42,449 nt of DNA. Origin: an uncultured Succinivibrionaceae bacterium (GTDB lineage Bacteria; Pseudomonadota; Gammaproteobacteria; Enterobacterales; Succinivibrionaceae). The DNA is taken from positions 1 through 42,449 of the forward strand of contig CALXYT010000016.1 of the NCBI GenBank assembly GCA_944393045.1, read 5' to 3'. Position numbers and translations under genes: made by a program. Every line of letters begins with the position of its first letter. Positions within the stretch are counted from its first letter, which is position 1. This document shows positions 1-7,387 of the stretch, piece after piece. The notes under the pieces are model-generated. The model saw only the letters and a program-made list of their open reading frames with translations, ran no database searches and was not told the origin of the DNA.

Positions 1-20
1 AAGTAGTTTTGACTATAAGT

Positions 21-36
21 TTTGACCATGGTCAAA
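21..36. promoter_or_regulatory. 16-bp perfect palindrome
   Basis: TTTGACCATGGTCAAA is a perfect palindrome about 190 bases upstream of the first small ORF. Part of it (GTTTTGAC) also occurs as a direct repeat 13 bases upstream. It has the look of an operator, but no promoter pair is convincing beside it, so the role is a guess. Confidence 0.3.
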
Positions 37-228
37 TCATTGTTTCACCGTTGCAAAATTTCATATTCAAAACTCTTGAGTTATGAACATCTTATCAAGT
101 ACTTTTTCTCCAATATCATATATAATGTAAATTTAAATAATTCTATTTTAACAAATGATGAAAAATGTAAAATTCTAAACGATTATTATGTTTAATATAA
201 ATTTGTGTCTTGAGGTGTAGTTAGATTT

Positions 229-450
229 ATGGGAAAGTTAATGTCTATATTTGGTATTTCTTTAGAAGATATACATGAAATGAAAAAACAAAATGATTTG
301 CAAATAGAGCAAATTTTGCAAGAGTTAGATGCAGATTTAGAAGAATCTAAAAAATATGGATATGGCAGACATGTTATTGCAGTTGGAAATATAATGAGAA
401 AAGTAATGCTTCAAGTAGATAAGGAAATTGATAATGCTTCATCAAAATAA
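229..450 (+). CDS. Hypothetical 73-aa protein
   Basis: Small charged protein with no recognised family. It is predicted largely helical, with a Gln/Glu/Asp-rich middle (LQIEQILQELDADLEESKK) and no signal peptide or membrane segment. A GAGGTG lies about 14 bases before the chosen ATG; the second ATG (241) has GGGAAAG a few bases upstream and is an alternative start. It sits immediately before a decayed DUF2335-type gene on the same strand, so both look like cargo at the edge of the conjugation module. Function unknown. Confidence 0.5.
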   Translation: MGKLMSIFGISLEDIHEMKKQNDLQIEQILQELDADLEESKKYGYGRHVIAVGNIMRKVMLQVDKEIDNASSK

Positions 451-473
451 CACTAAAAGTAATAATCATGTGA

Positions 474-802
474 TTAGTAGTTAAAAAATATGAAAAAGTT
501 TTAAAAAATTCTTTTGACCGTATTTTAAAAATGTCTGAAGAAGAGTTGCAGATAAGAAAAAGAGAGGTTGAAGGAAAAATAATTATTGCAGAAAAAATGA
601 GTGATAATTCTACAAAGATATCTAAATATGGAACATTAAATAGTTTAGGTATAATGTTTTTCTTAACTTTAATTGCAATTACTGCAATAATAGTATATAG
701 AAATGATGCAAGTGGGTGTCATCAATTTTAGCTAGTTTGCCTGCTGTAGGATATGCTTTTATTTTTGTTATTAGATGGTTAAATTTACATAATAAAAAGT
801 AG
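474..802 (+). pseudogene. DUF2335-like membrane protein remnant
   Basis: The reading frame is open from 474 and, before the first in-frame ATG at 531, already encodes YEKVLKNSFDRILKMSEEE. That resembles the conserved helix before the two membrane segments of DUF2335 proteins, as I remember the family. The ATG-initiated part carries the first membrane segment (IMFFLTLIAITAIIVY) and stops at 731. The second membrane segment (ILASLPAVGYAFIFVIRWLN) follows in the -1 frame, ending at 802. The gene has therefore lost its 5' end and has a frameshift near 712-716. A sequencing error could explain the frameshift but not the missing start. DUF2335 genes are common cargo of mobile elements; family assignment is moderate. 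Confidence 0.55.
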
Positions 803-820
803 ATATAAATTTATAATTAT

Positions 821-850
821 AAGAGGAGGCTAGCTCCTCTTTTTGTTTTG
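821..850 (+). terminator. Rho-independent terminator
   Basis: A perfect 8-bp stem (AAGAGGAG / CTCCTCTT, 821-828 with 834-841) is followed by TTTTGTTTTG. It ends the rightward transcription unit of the 229-802 genes. Confidence 0.85.
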
Positions 851-876
851 AACACCAAAGAAGAAGTCTTGGGTGT

Positions 877-1014
877 TTAGTTCATGAAAAATATAATAGA
901 TAAACCAACAATTGAACCAAAAACTATTGCAATTAAAAATAATTCATAAGTTTTAGGAGTGATTTCTATTTTTTTGATTTTGTTCTGTTCGTCTCTTATA
1001 ACTTGAATTTTCAT
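877..1014 (-). CDS. Micro-membrane protein, 45 aa
   Basis: A 45-residue ORF with a charged N-terminal half (RDEQNKIKKIEITPKTYE) and one hydrophobic segment at residues 25-43 ending in FFMN. It reads toward the terminator at 821-850, whose stem also works on this strand. It follows another micro-membrane gene (1087-1227) by 72 bases on the same strand and probably shares its promoter. There is no clear Shine-Dalgarno before the ATG, which lowers confidence. No family recognised; it could be a small subunit or exclusion-type factor of the conjugation module, but that is inference from position. Confidence 0.45.
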   Translation of the reverse strand: MKIQVIRDEQNKIKKIEITPKTYELFLIAIVFGSIVGLSIIFFMN

Positions 1015-1086
1015 AAAATTTTTAATATAATTGTTTCTACAAATAAGCCCCCTAGATTTTAGGGAACTTAGAAATTTTGTGTACGT

Positions 1087-1227
1087 TTAGTAAACTAACA
1101 CAATAAGTAATATCACGGTAAATGAAAGAACTATTGCTAGGTTTACTGAACGTTCTGAGATATTTTTCATCTCTATTTCAACTCCGACGAACTTAAATTT
1201 AAGCTCAATCTTTGTAGAAACTTTCAT
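1087..1227 (-). CDS. Micro-membrane protein, 46 aa
   Basis: A 46-residue ORF starting with ATG 9 bases after AAAGGA. Residues 1-25 are amphipathic and charged (VSTKIELKFKFVGVEIEMKN) and residues 29-46 form a single membrane helix (LAIVLSFTVILLIVLVY). A consensus-quality promoter lies about 60 bases upstream (1289-1317). Gene, ribosome site and promoter together make this a credible real gene missed by length cut-offs. It lies 159 bases downstream of traM on the same strand, before a second micro-membrane gene. No homologue recognised. Confidence 0.6.
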   Translation of the reverse strand: MKVSTKIELKFKFVGVEIEMKNISERSVNLAIVLSFTVILLIVLVY

Positions 1228-1288
1228 ATTTTTCCTTTCTTTTTCTTTGCTCGGACGGCGTGCTCTGCTTCACGTTTGTAATGCTTAT

Positions 1289-1317
1289 ATTATAAGGTTT
1301 TTTGTATTAAAAATCAA
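1289..1317 (-). promoter_or_regulatory. Sigma70-type promoter for the micro-protein genes
   Basis: On the minus strand a -35 TTGATT and a -10 TATAAT are separated by exactly 17 bases. Transcription would start near 1282, leaving a leader of about 55 bases. That leader is unusually GC-rich (about 1240-1275) for this AT-rich surrounding. Confidence 0.7.
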
Positions 1318-1385
1318 TATAATATACATATAAAATATAATAAATATTTGTATTATAAATATATTTTTATTATTTATAATATATG

Positions 1386-1889
1386 TTATAAAAGTTTAAC
1401 CACCAGAGCTATTGCTATTGTTAAATTAGCAATAAGAGAGAGAGTTGCAAAAAAGATTAAATTAGTTTTTTTTCTTTTAAATTTGTTATAAGTCTCTTCT
1501 AATAATGTCTTGTATTCATTTTTGTTATTTTCAATAAGTGCTGTGAGTGTTGCATTATTTGCAACCAGTAACTGTTCTATTTCTTTTTTTTCTATTTCAA
1601 TTTTTTCATTAAAAAGTGAATCAAAATTTTTCTTATAACTTTCTAAATTTTCATCAAGATCTGTAACTGAATCTTGATAGTTTTTTTGATTTTCTGCAAT
1701 TGCTGTATGATATTGTTGTAACTTACTGGATAATTGCATAATAATGAAATATTCAGCAATCAGTGGATCGTAGTCATTACAATCTATATTAAATTTTTGA
1801 TATAACAAATTACGCAAAAAATCTTTTTTTTCTAAAAAAGCTTTTTCAAGTTCAGGATTGATTTCAAATAGATTTTCTTCACTTAACAT
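1386..1889 (-). CDS. traM: TraM-like conjugal transfer protein
   Basis: A 167-aa protein, mostly coiled-coil (residues 50-140, Lys/Glu/Asn-rich) with one C-terminal membrane helix (about 143-165). RP4 TraM (about 145 aa) has the same build, and the N-terminal stretch NIDCNDYDPLIAEYF resembles its GRDDPILIL region. It sits third after traK and traL exactly as in RP4. Its precise role is not settled even in RP4; it is a Tra1 auxiliary factor. A hairpin with a short T run separates it from traL, so its expression may be attenuated. GGAAA lies about 10 bases before the ATG. It carries a 23-bp stretch identical to part of traL (1539-1561). Confidence 0.75.
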   Translation of the reverse strand: MLSEENLFEINPELEKAFLEKKDFLRNLLYQKFNIDCNDYDPLIAEYFIIMQLSSKLQQYHTAIAENQKNYQDSVTDLDENLESYKKNFDSLFNEKIEIEKKEIEQLLVANNATLTALIENNKNEYKTLLEETYNKFKRKKTNLIFFATLSLIANLTIAIALVVKLL

Positions 1890-1903
1890 TTTTTATTATT
1901 TCC

Positions 1904-1927
1904 AAAAAAGGGACCAAAGTCCCTTTT
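1904..1927 (-). terminator. Intercistronic hairpin between traL and traM
   Basis: A perfect 9-bp stem, AAAAGGGAC / GTCCCTTTT with a 4-base loop, lies between the traL stop and the traM start and ends in six T on the minus strand. It probably terminates or attenuates part of the traK-traL transcript so that traM is made at a lower level. Confidence 0.6.
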
Positions 1928-1943
1928 AAAAAGTACAGATAGA

Positions 1944-2666
1944 TTATTCTAATCCCACTAAAGAATTGTTAATTAAGGTGAAATAATCACGCTTAATGTT
2001 TTTAATTCTTTGTTTTTGCATAAGTCTGAAGTCTGGAGATTCGACTCCTTCATCGAATGTTAAATGTTTCTTTAATAAGCTATTTAAATCAGCCTCAAAC
2101 TCATTTTTAATTTTTGGAAGGGTCACAACACCACGAATTTTTTCTTTATTTTCGGAATAAACAATAGTGTCATAGAATGTTTTATTATCAGCTATGCTGC
2201 CAAACATTGAATTGAACCAGACAACAATATCAGTATTGAATGATCGACAGATTGATTTTAGTCCGATCATTGTATCGTTTAAGCTTTGACCACCGATGAT
2301 TACAGTATGAATGTACACTTTATGTCCCATTTCAACTAACATTGGTAATACTTCATTGTTAATTAAGTAATTTGCAAATGGTTGAAAGTTAGATGCACCT
2401 GTATCAATAATACAATCATCGCAATTATTGTCAGCAATTGTTTCAATCAGTTTATCAAATTTGCTAGGATCAACTTCCTTTTCATCGTTGTAAATTTCAA
2501 GATGAGTAACGTTCAAGTTTTTGAATGCTGTGAGTGTTGCATTATTTGGGTCGGTATCAATAGGAAGAATAGTATTGCCTAAAGAGTTGAAATATTGACA
2601 TAATAGATATGCAACAAATGATTTACCGACACCACCTTTACCTTGCATTATTATATGAATGTTCAT
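1944..2666 (-). CDS. traL: TraL, ParA/MinD-type ATPase of the Tra1 region
   Basis: A 240-aa P-loop ATPase almost colinear with RP4 TraL (241 aa). The deviant Walker A QGKGGVGKSF is at residues 8-17, IDTDPNNAT at about 36-44, and IIDTGASNF follows in the middle; the C-terminal half (LTFDEGV, RLMQKQRIK) also matches the RP4 protein as I remember it. TraL is a soluble accessory ATPase of the relaxosome region. The gene is 21 bases downstream of traK and has AAGGAAA upstream of the ATG. Alternative assignments (plasmid partition ParA) are unlikely because no ParB or centromere-like repeats accompany it and the whole RP4 order is present. Confidence 0.9.
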   Translation of the reverse strand: MNIHIIMQGKGGVGKSFVAYLLCQYFNSLGNTILPIDTDPNNATLTAFKNLNVTHLEIYNDEKEVDPSKFDKLIETIADNNCDDCIIDTGASNFQPFANYLINNEVLPMLVEMGHKVYIHTVIIGGQSLNDTMIGLKSICRSFNTDIVVWFNSMFGSIADNKTFYDTIVYSENKEKIRGVVTLPKIKNEFEADLNSLLKKHLTFDEGVESPDFRLMQKQRIKNIKRDYFTLINNSLVGLE

Positions 2667-2687
2667 ATTTTATAATTTCCTTAATTG

Positions 2688-3083
2688 TTAAAAAATTTGA
2701 ATATCTTCAGTAGGATCATAATGGAAAGGAACTTTTTCCTGAGTTTTAGAAATAATTTCTTTTTTAGCTGCTTTTACTGATCCTAAATTGGTTTGTGCTT
2801 CAACTTTAGAAGTAGTAACTACTTTAGATTTTGATTCTGTTTGATGTTCTTCTGATTTAACTTTCTCTTTTGGTGTTGTTTTTTCTTCTTTTAATTTTCT
2901 TAGCAAAAAACAAAAATAGTCATATCCACAATCCAAAGCTCCTTTATTTTTTAAAAAAAGATAAGCTTCTTTTCTTGAAACTGGCATGTTTATTACTTTT
3001 TCTAAAAAATCCTTGTTTTTAACTAAAAAAGCTTTTTTGTAGGAGTTTTTGTTAAAAAATTCTTCAAATTCATTACTATTCAT
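2688..3083 (-). CDS. traK: TraK-like oriT-binding protein
   Basis: First gene left of oriT, reading away from it as traK does in RP4. The protein (131 aa from this start) has a helical N-terminal domain (residues about 1-65), a Lys/Glu/Thr-rich linker, and a C-terminal PFHYDPTEDIQIF that parallels the end of RP4 TraK (GFTFNPTPDKKDLL). In RP4, TraK wraps the AT-rich DNA beside nic and helps relaxosome assembly. I start at 3083 rather than the upstream ATG at 3113, because a TATAAT at 3127-3132 would leave only about 7 bases of leader for the longer form. The upstream start would add ten residues. Confidence 0.8.
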   Translation of the reverse strand: MNSNEFEEFFNKNSYKKAFLVKNKDFLEKVINMPVSRKEAYLFLKNKGALDCGYDYFCFLLRKLKEEKTTPKEKVKSEEHQTESKSKVVTTSKVEAQTNLGSVKAAKKEIISKTQEKVPFHYDPTEDIQIF

Positions 3084-3126
3084 TACACGTAATTCCAATT
3101 TTGTCCTAATCATAACAATATATTAA

Positions 3127-3155
3127 ATTATAATACAATATATTGCAAGTATATA
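3127..3155 (-). promoter_or_regulatory. Candidate traK promoter
   Basis: The minus strand shows a perfect -10 TATAAT (3132-3127) but only a weak -35 (TATATA) 17 bases before it. It faces away from oriT and would drive traK-traL-traM. Confidence 0.4.
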
Positions 3156-3161
3156 AAATAC

Positions 3162-3202
3162 TTTACATTATGTAAAAATATAGTACAATTTAACTAGTTA
3201 AA
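3162..3202 (+). promoter_or_regulatory. traJ promoter with two overlapping palindromes
   Basis: -35 TTTACA (3162-3167), 16-base spacer, -10 TACAAT (3184-3189). The -35 is inside TTTACATTATGTAAA (7-bp arms), and the -10/start site overlaps the perfect palindrome TTTAACTAGTTAAA (3189-3202). Two dyads covering one promoter suggest a repressor or relaxosome protein shuts off traJ/traI transcription when bound at oriT. Confidence 0.6.
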
Positions 3203-3284
3203 GAAAAATGGCAAGTTAGTATTGGTAGGACTACCTACCAAAAACGTAACTTGTTTACTTATTCGCACTTAAAAGTGCTCAACG
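3203..3284. other. oriT: Origin of transfer (oriT), RP4 type
   Basis: Between the divergent traK and traJ lies a two-level inverted repeat: outer arms CAAGTTA / TAACTTG (3212-3218, 3247-3253) and inner arms TTGGTAGG / CCTACCAA (3222-3229, 3234-3241). Then come CTTATTCGCAC (3258-3268) and GTGCTCAACG (3275-3284), which I recognise as identical to blocks in the same order and position in the RP4 oriT, on the traJ side of its inverted repeat. Aligning the outer arm to RP4 predicts the TraI nick on the bottom strand near 3203/3204, within CCATTTTTC, compared with CTATCCTGC in RP4. The nick position is inference; the oriT call is strong. Confidence 0.88.
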
Positions 3285-3299
3285 AAATAAAGGGACAAA

Positions 3300-3638
3300 A
3301 TGCCAAGTAAAAGAAAGCAGTTAAAAGTCTATGCTACTGATGAAGAAGTCGCTTTTATAAAAGAGAAGGCTTTAAGTGCCAATATGACAATTTCATTCTA
3401 TCTGCTAAAAATGGGAATGCTTAAACCTTTACTTACCGAAAAAGATTTAAGCATGCAAAGAGATTTAGCAAGATGCTCTTCTGTACTAGGAAAATACACA
3501 GGATCTTTAATTAAATACCTAAATGAAAGAGGTGATGTAATTTCAAGAGCTGAAGTTTTAAATGAGCTAAAAACAGTTAAAGCAACACATCACGAATTGA
3601 GAAAAGTTATTCAGAAGATTGCAGAAATATACAGTTAG
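3300..3638 (+). CDS. traJ: TraJ, oriT-recognition protein (ribbon-helix-helix)
   Basis: A 112-aa protein starting 16 bases after the oriT block, with AAAGGGA before the ATG. Residues 1-40 (KQLKVYATDEEVAFIKEKA, then MTISFYLLKMG) align with RP4 TraJ (IKVYCLPDERRAIEEKA, then MSLSAYLLAVG), the ribbon-helix-helix fold shared with MobC/NikA proteins. The remainder is helical. TraJ binds the oriT inverted repeat and brings TraI to nic. It is followed 10 bases later by traI, in the same operon. Confidence 0.9.
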   Translation: MPSKRKQLKVYATDEEVAFIKEKALSANMTISFYLLKMGMLKPLLTEKDLSMQRDLARCSSVLGKYTGSLIKYLNERGDVISRAEVLNELKTVKATHHELRKVIQKIAEIYS

Positions 3639-3648
3639 TGTTTGAGAA

Positions 3649-5019
3649 ATGATTGCTAAGAGAGTTGATAAAAAAGGAGATATTAAAGGGTCTTTAAAAG
3701 GCCTTATTAAATATATTTCCAATGATCAAGGCAATGAAGAACGTATTAAAGAGGACGTTAGAATAACTAATTGTTTAAGTAATGATTTAGATTGTGCCAT
3801 TGCTGAAATGCAAGTCGTTCAGAATATGAATCATAAATGTAAAGAAGACAAGAAGACATATCACTTAGTTATTTCTTTTCATAAAGATGATTTAGAAAAA
3901 TTAGATTCTCATAAATTACATGATATTGAAGATCGTGTTGTTAAATCCTTAGGTTTTCAAGATTGCCAAAGAGTAAGTGTAATTCATGGTGATACTGATG
4001 AACCGCATATTCATGTTGCAATAAATACAATTCACCCTAAAACATTTAAAAGAATGAACACTTGGCAAGATCAAGTGACATTGAGAAAAATTTGTAAAGA
4101 AATAGAAAGAGAATATGGTTTAACAGAAACTGCTGAAATTAAAACGGAGCAGACATATTCAAAGAGTGAAAATAAAACTAGAGATTTTGAAAATGCAACA
4201 GGTGATAAATCACTATTAACAACATTAAAAGAATTACATTTGGAGAATATTTTTGAAAGATGTAATTCATGGAGAGATATTCATATTGCGTTGGCAAGAC
4301 TAGGTATTAATCTTCATAAAAGAGGTAATGGACTTGTATTTTCAAGTAATGGTGTAAGTGTTAAGGCAAGTTCTGTTAATAGAGATTTTTCATTAAAAAA
4401 TTTAGAAAAAAGGTTTGGTAGTTTTGAAAAACTTGATGATGAAACTATCAAAGATAATTGGAAAAAGGATAGTTGTGGTTATCGTTCTCACTCTATTACT
4501 AAAGTAGAAATTCTTGAAATAAGAAGAATCAATAGATTTGAATTGATTCAAGAAATGAAGGATATAAATCAGAATTATAAATTGATGAATAATCTTATGA
4601 ATATGCAATGGCAAAATTGTAATCCTGAATTTGCTATATTGATGAGATATTTTCTAAAAAAATGGCGTGAGGATGAAATTAAGAGAGCTATAGAAGTTGA
4701 AAGGCGCAGAAATACTAATATGAGATCTTCTAATGGAAGAACCAAAGAAGAACATATCAGAAGACAAAGGCAGCAAATGAATCCTCAACAAATTTTTCAT
4801 AATATTTGTGAGAGAAGATTTAATTCTAATCATGATGAAAGATGTCATGATTTATTAAGTTATTTTAAAAATTTGGTTAAAACTGATACTTTAAAAGCTC
4901 TTATAGATAGAGAAAAGATGTTAGCTATTTTAAAACAAAGACAAGCAGATATCAGAAGACAACAACAAAGAAGGCAAGAACAGCATAGGAATCAAAATCA
5001 GCAAGGATTTAAACGATGA
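3649..5019 (+). CDS. traI: TraI relaxase, MOBP family
   Basis: A 456-aa relaxase beginning like RP4 TraI (MIAKRV; KYISNDQG). Nucleophile Tyr22 is in the same position as in RP4; motif II serine is Ser76 (TYHLVISF); motif III is HGDTDEPHIHVAIN, residues 113-126, with metal-binding His113, His120 and His122. It nicks one strand at oriT, stays bound to the 5' end and is carried to the recipient. RP4 TraI is 732 aa, so this protein lacks much of the long C-terminal region and ends in an Arg/Gln-rich basic tail. The basic tail may be the secretion signal. It overlaps the next gene by 4 bases (ATGA). Confidence 0.93.
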   Translation: MIAKRVDKKGDIKGSLKGLIKYISNDQGNEERIKEDVRITNCLSNDLDCAIAEMQVVQNMNHKCKEDKKTYHLVISFHKDDLEKLDSHKLHDIEDRVVKSLGFQDCQRVSVIHGDTDEPHIHVAINTIHPKTFKRMNTWQDQVTLRKICKEIEREYGLTETAEIKTEQTYSKSENKTRDFENATGDKSLLTTLKELHLENIFERCNSWRDIHIALARLGINLHKRGNGLVFSSNGVSVKASSVNRDFSLKNLEKRFGSFEKLDDETIKDNWKKDSCGYRSHSITKVEILEIRRINRFELIQEMKDINQNYKLMNNLMNMQWQNCNPEFAILMRYFLKKWREDEIKRAIEVERRRNTNMRSSNGRTKEEHIRRQRQQMNPQQIFHNICERRFNSNHDERCHDLLSYFKNLVKTDTLKALIDREKMLAILKQRQADIRRQQQRRQEQHRNQNQQGFKR

Positions 5020-5369
5020 AAAGAGTAAGTACTAATTCAATTGTTGTATCAAAGATGAAGGATGAAGAATACTATAAATTACGTCTACATGAATGTGCTT
5101 GCACTGATTGCAAGAATGCTGTATGGCAGAGACGTAATACTTTAATAGTTTGTTATTGTCATCTTAATTTTGGTGAATGTTTTGTTACAGGGGATCACCC
5201 AATATTTATTAGTGAATGTGATGGCTGCATCGATGAAGACGAATTAAAAATTAGTAAGCATTCAAAAGAAATTAAAGAAGAAAGTGAAGTAATAGATTCA
5301 ATTTCTGAAGATATTGCTGACGTTGAAGAGGAACTTTTTGATCCTTCTGAAGATATTGAGGATAAATGA
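5016..5369 (+). CDS. Cys-rich acidic protein between traI and traG
   Basis: A 117-aa protein coupled by ATGA overlaps to traI in front and traG behind. The N-terminal two thirds contain nine cysteines and two histidines (HECACTDCKNAVW, then VCYCHLNFGEC, then CDGC), a likely metal-binding fold; the C-terminal 45 residues are very acidic (EEELFDPSEDIEDK). RP4 has no equivalent cistron here that I know of (its traH lies inside traI). Translational coupling suggests a stoichiometric partner of relaxase or coupling protein. Family unknown. Confidence 0.75.
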   Translation: MKRVSTNSIVVSKMKDEEYYKLRLHECACTDCKNAVWQRRNTLIVCYCHLNFGECFVTGDHPIFISECDGCIDEDELKISKHSKEIKEESEVIDSISEDIADVEEELFDPSEDIEDK

Positions 5370-7387
5370 TGGAAGAGGTCTTAAAAAATGAGAAAAAGCC
5401 TAAATATAAGACTTTAAAAATATGTAATGCAATTGCAGTTGCTTGTGTATGTTGTGGAGCTATGCAAGCAGCAACGCAACATTTTGCTGCTATAGTTAAA
5501 TACAATAGTTTATTAAAGGTTGATGAGATTGCTGAACATTTTTATACTCCTTGGGCAATATTAAATTGGTGGGGGAGGTTTGGTGAACAACAACCTGAAT
5601 TATTTAAGCAGCCTGCTCAAACAGGAATGCTAATTTTTGTGGTTGGGATGGTTGTTGTTATTTGTATTACTGTTGGGGTTAAAAGTAAATTAAGAGGGCT
5701 AGAGACATTACACGGCTCAGCACATTGGGCTACTGATGAAGAAGTTGAACGTTGTGGGCTACTTCATAAGAAAGAAGATGATAGCAAACCTTATGTATAC
5801 GTAGGAGCTTATGTAGATAAGCATAGGAAAGTACATTATTTGAAGCATTCAGGTCCCGAACACGTTCTTTGCTATGCCCCAACAAGATCTGGTAAAGGGG
5901 TAGGGTTGGTAATACCTACACTTTTATCATGGAATGAATCAGCTGTAATAACAGACTTAAAGGGTGAATTGTGGGCATTAACAGCAGGTTATAGAAAGCA
6001 AGAAATGAAACAAAAGACTATTCGATATGAACCTGCAAGTGATACGTCAGCATGTTGGAATCCTTTATTGGAGATTCGAGTTGGTACTGAAAATGAAGTT
6101 GGTGATGCTCAAAACTTAGCGAATATGATTGTAGATCCTGACGGTAAAGGATTGGATGGTCCTGACGGTCACTGGAAAAAAACTGCATTTGCACTATATA
6201 CAGGATTAATCCTTTATGTGTTGGATTTAAAAGCTCAAGGAAAGATAAAAGAGGCTTCTTTACGTGTTATCGATGATATGTTAGCAGGTAAAGATATTTC
6301 TATTGAGGCAAGGAAGAATTTAAAAAAAGGCGATCCAGAGCCGAAGAAAAGTTTTAACGAGTACATGGAAGACATGGCAAAGTCTGCTAATCCAGTTGTT
6401 AGTTCTGCTGCTCAAGACCAATTAGATAGACCACAAGACGAAGGCGGTTCTGTACTTTCTACAGTAAAATCAAATTTATCATTATTCCGTGATCCAATTG
6501 TTGCAAGAAATAGTGCAACATCAGATTTCAAGATTCGTGACATCATGAATTCCAATATGGCAGTAAGTGCTTATGTTGTAACTCAACCAAATGATAAAAC
6601 ACGTTTAAAGCCGTTAGTACGTATTTTTGTGAACATGTGTGTTCGCTTGTTGGCAGATAGAATGAAATTTGAAGGAGGTCGAGCAAAATCATGTAACCAT
6701 CATAGATTATTGATGATGCTTGATGAATTTCCTTCTTTAGGTAAGTTAGAAATTATGCAAGAATCATTAGCATTCGTTGCAGGCTATGGTATCAAGTGTT
6801 ACTTAATAACACAGGATTTATCACAACTTAAAAGCCGTGAAAACGGATATGGTAGTGAAGAATCTATCACATCTAACTGCCACATTCAGAATGCTTATCC
6901 GCCAAATCGAATGGAAACTGCCGAATTTTTATCAAAAATGTCAGGTCAAACTACAGTTGTTAAGAAGTCGATTACTAAGAGTGGTACAAGCTTATTTAAT
7001 ACAAGCACTAGCACTACCATGCAAGAAGTACAAAGACCACTTCTTACTCCTGATGAATGTATGCGATTGCCTGGTCCCAAAAAGAATTCTAAAGGTGATA
7101 TTGAAGAGGCAGGTGACATGTTAGTCTTTGTATCAGGGTTTCCTGCTATCTATGGCAAGCAACCTTTATATTTTAAAGATCCTGTGTTTTTAGCTCGTTC
7201 TAAAATTAAAGCACCTGATAAAACAGATGTTATTAATCCTGAAGATCGTTATATAGATCCTAATGAGCAAGGACATCAAGTTGTAACATCATCACCAAAA
7301 GAGACTACAGATACTAATGTTAATAAGGATGCTGTAAATGCAACTCACTCGGAAGAAAGTAAAAAGTATATCAATAATCCTTTTTAG
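5366..7387 (+). CDS. traG: TraG, type IV coupling protein (VirD4 ATPase)
   Basis: A 673-aa inner-membrane ATPase that docks the TraI-DNA complex to the Trb channel. Two membrane helices (about 17-43 and 87-105) flank a periplasmic loop. Then come Walker A APTRSGKGVGLV (about 170-181), the TraG/VirD4 signature ITDLKGELW, and Walker B LLMMLDEFPSLG (about 447-458). RP4 TraG is 635 aa. The start is one of two adjacent ATG codons, the first overlapping the previous stop; GAGGAT lies upstream. The last 50 bases overlap traF. Confidence 0.95.
   Translation: MMEEVLKNEKKPKYKTLKICNAIAVACVCCGAMQAATQHFAAIVKYNSLLKVDEIAEHFYTPWAILNWWGRFGEQQPELFKQPAQTGMLIFVVGMVVVICITVGVKSKLRGLETLHGSAHWATDEEVERCGLLHKKEDDSKPYVYVGAYVDKHRKVHYLKHSGPEHVLCYAPTRSGKGVGLVIPTLLSWNESAVITDLKGELWALTAGYRKQEMKQKTIRYEPASDTSACWNPLLEIRVGTENEVGDAQNLANMIVDPDGKGLDGPDGHWKKTAFALYTGLILYVLDLKAQGKIKEASLRVIDDMLAGKDISIEARKNLKKGDPEPKKSFNEYMEDMAKSANPVVSSAAQDQLDRPQDEGGSVLSTVKSNLSLFRDPIVARNSATSDFKIRDIMNSNMAVSAYVVTQPNDKTRLKPLVRIFVNMCVRLLADRMKFEGGRAKSCNHHRLLMMLDEFPSLGKLEIMQESLAFVAGYGIKCYLITQDLSQLKSRENGYGSEESITSNCHIQNAYPPNRMETAEFLSKMSGQTTVVKKSITKSGTSLFNTSTSTTMQEVQRPLLTPDECMRLPGPKKNSKGDIEEAGDMLVFVSGFPAIYGKQPLYFKDPVFLARSKIKAPDKTDVINPEDRYIDPNEQGHQVVTSSPKETTDTNVNKDAVNATHSEESKKYINNPF

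Noticed and set aside
2382-2582. Antisense ORF inside traL
   Set aside because: It lies wholly within a well-conserved gene, with no ribosome site or protein-like pattern; the same applies to the other overlapping antisense frames across the window.
1944-2666. ParA-type ATPase read as a plasmid partition gene
   Set aside because: Length, motifs and position between traK and traM fit TraL of the RP4 Tra1 region; no ParB or centromere-like repeats accompany it.
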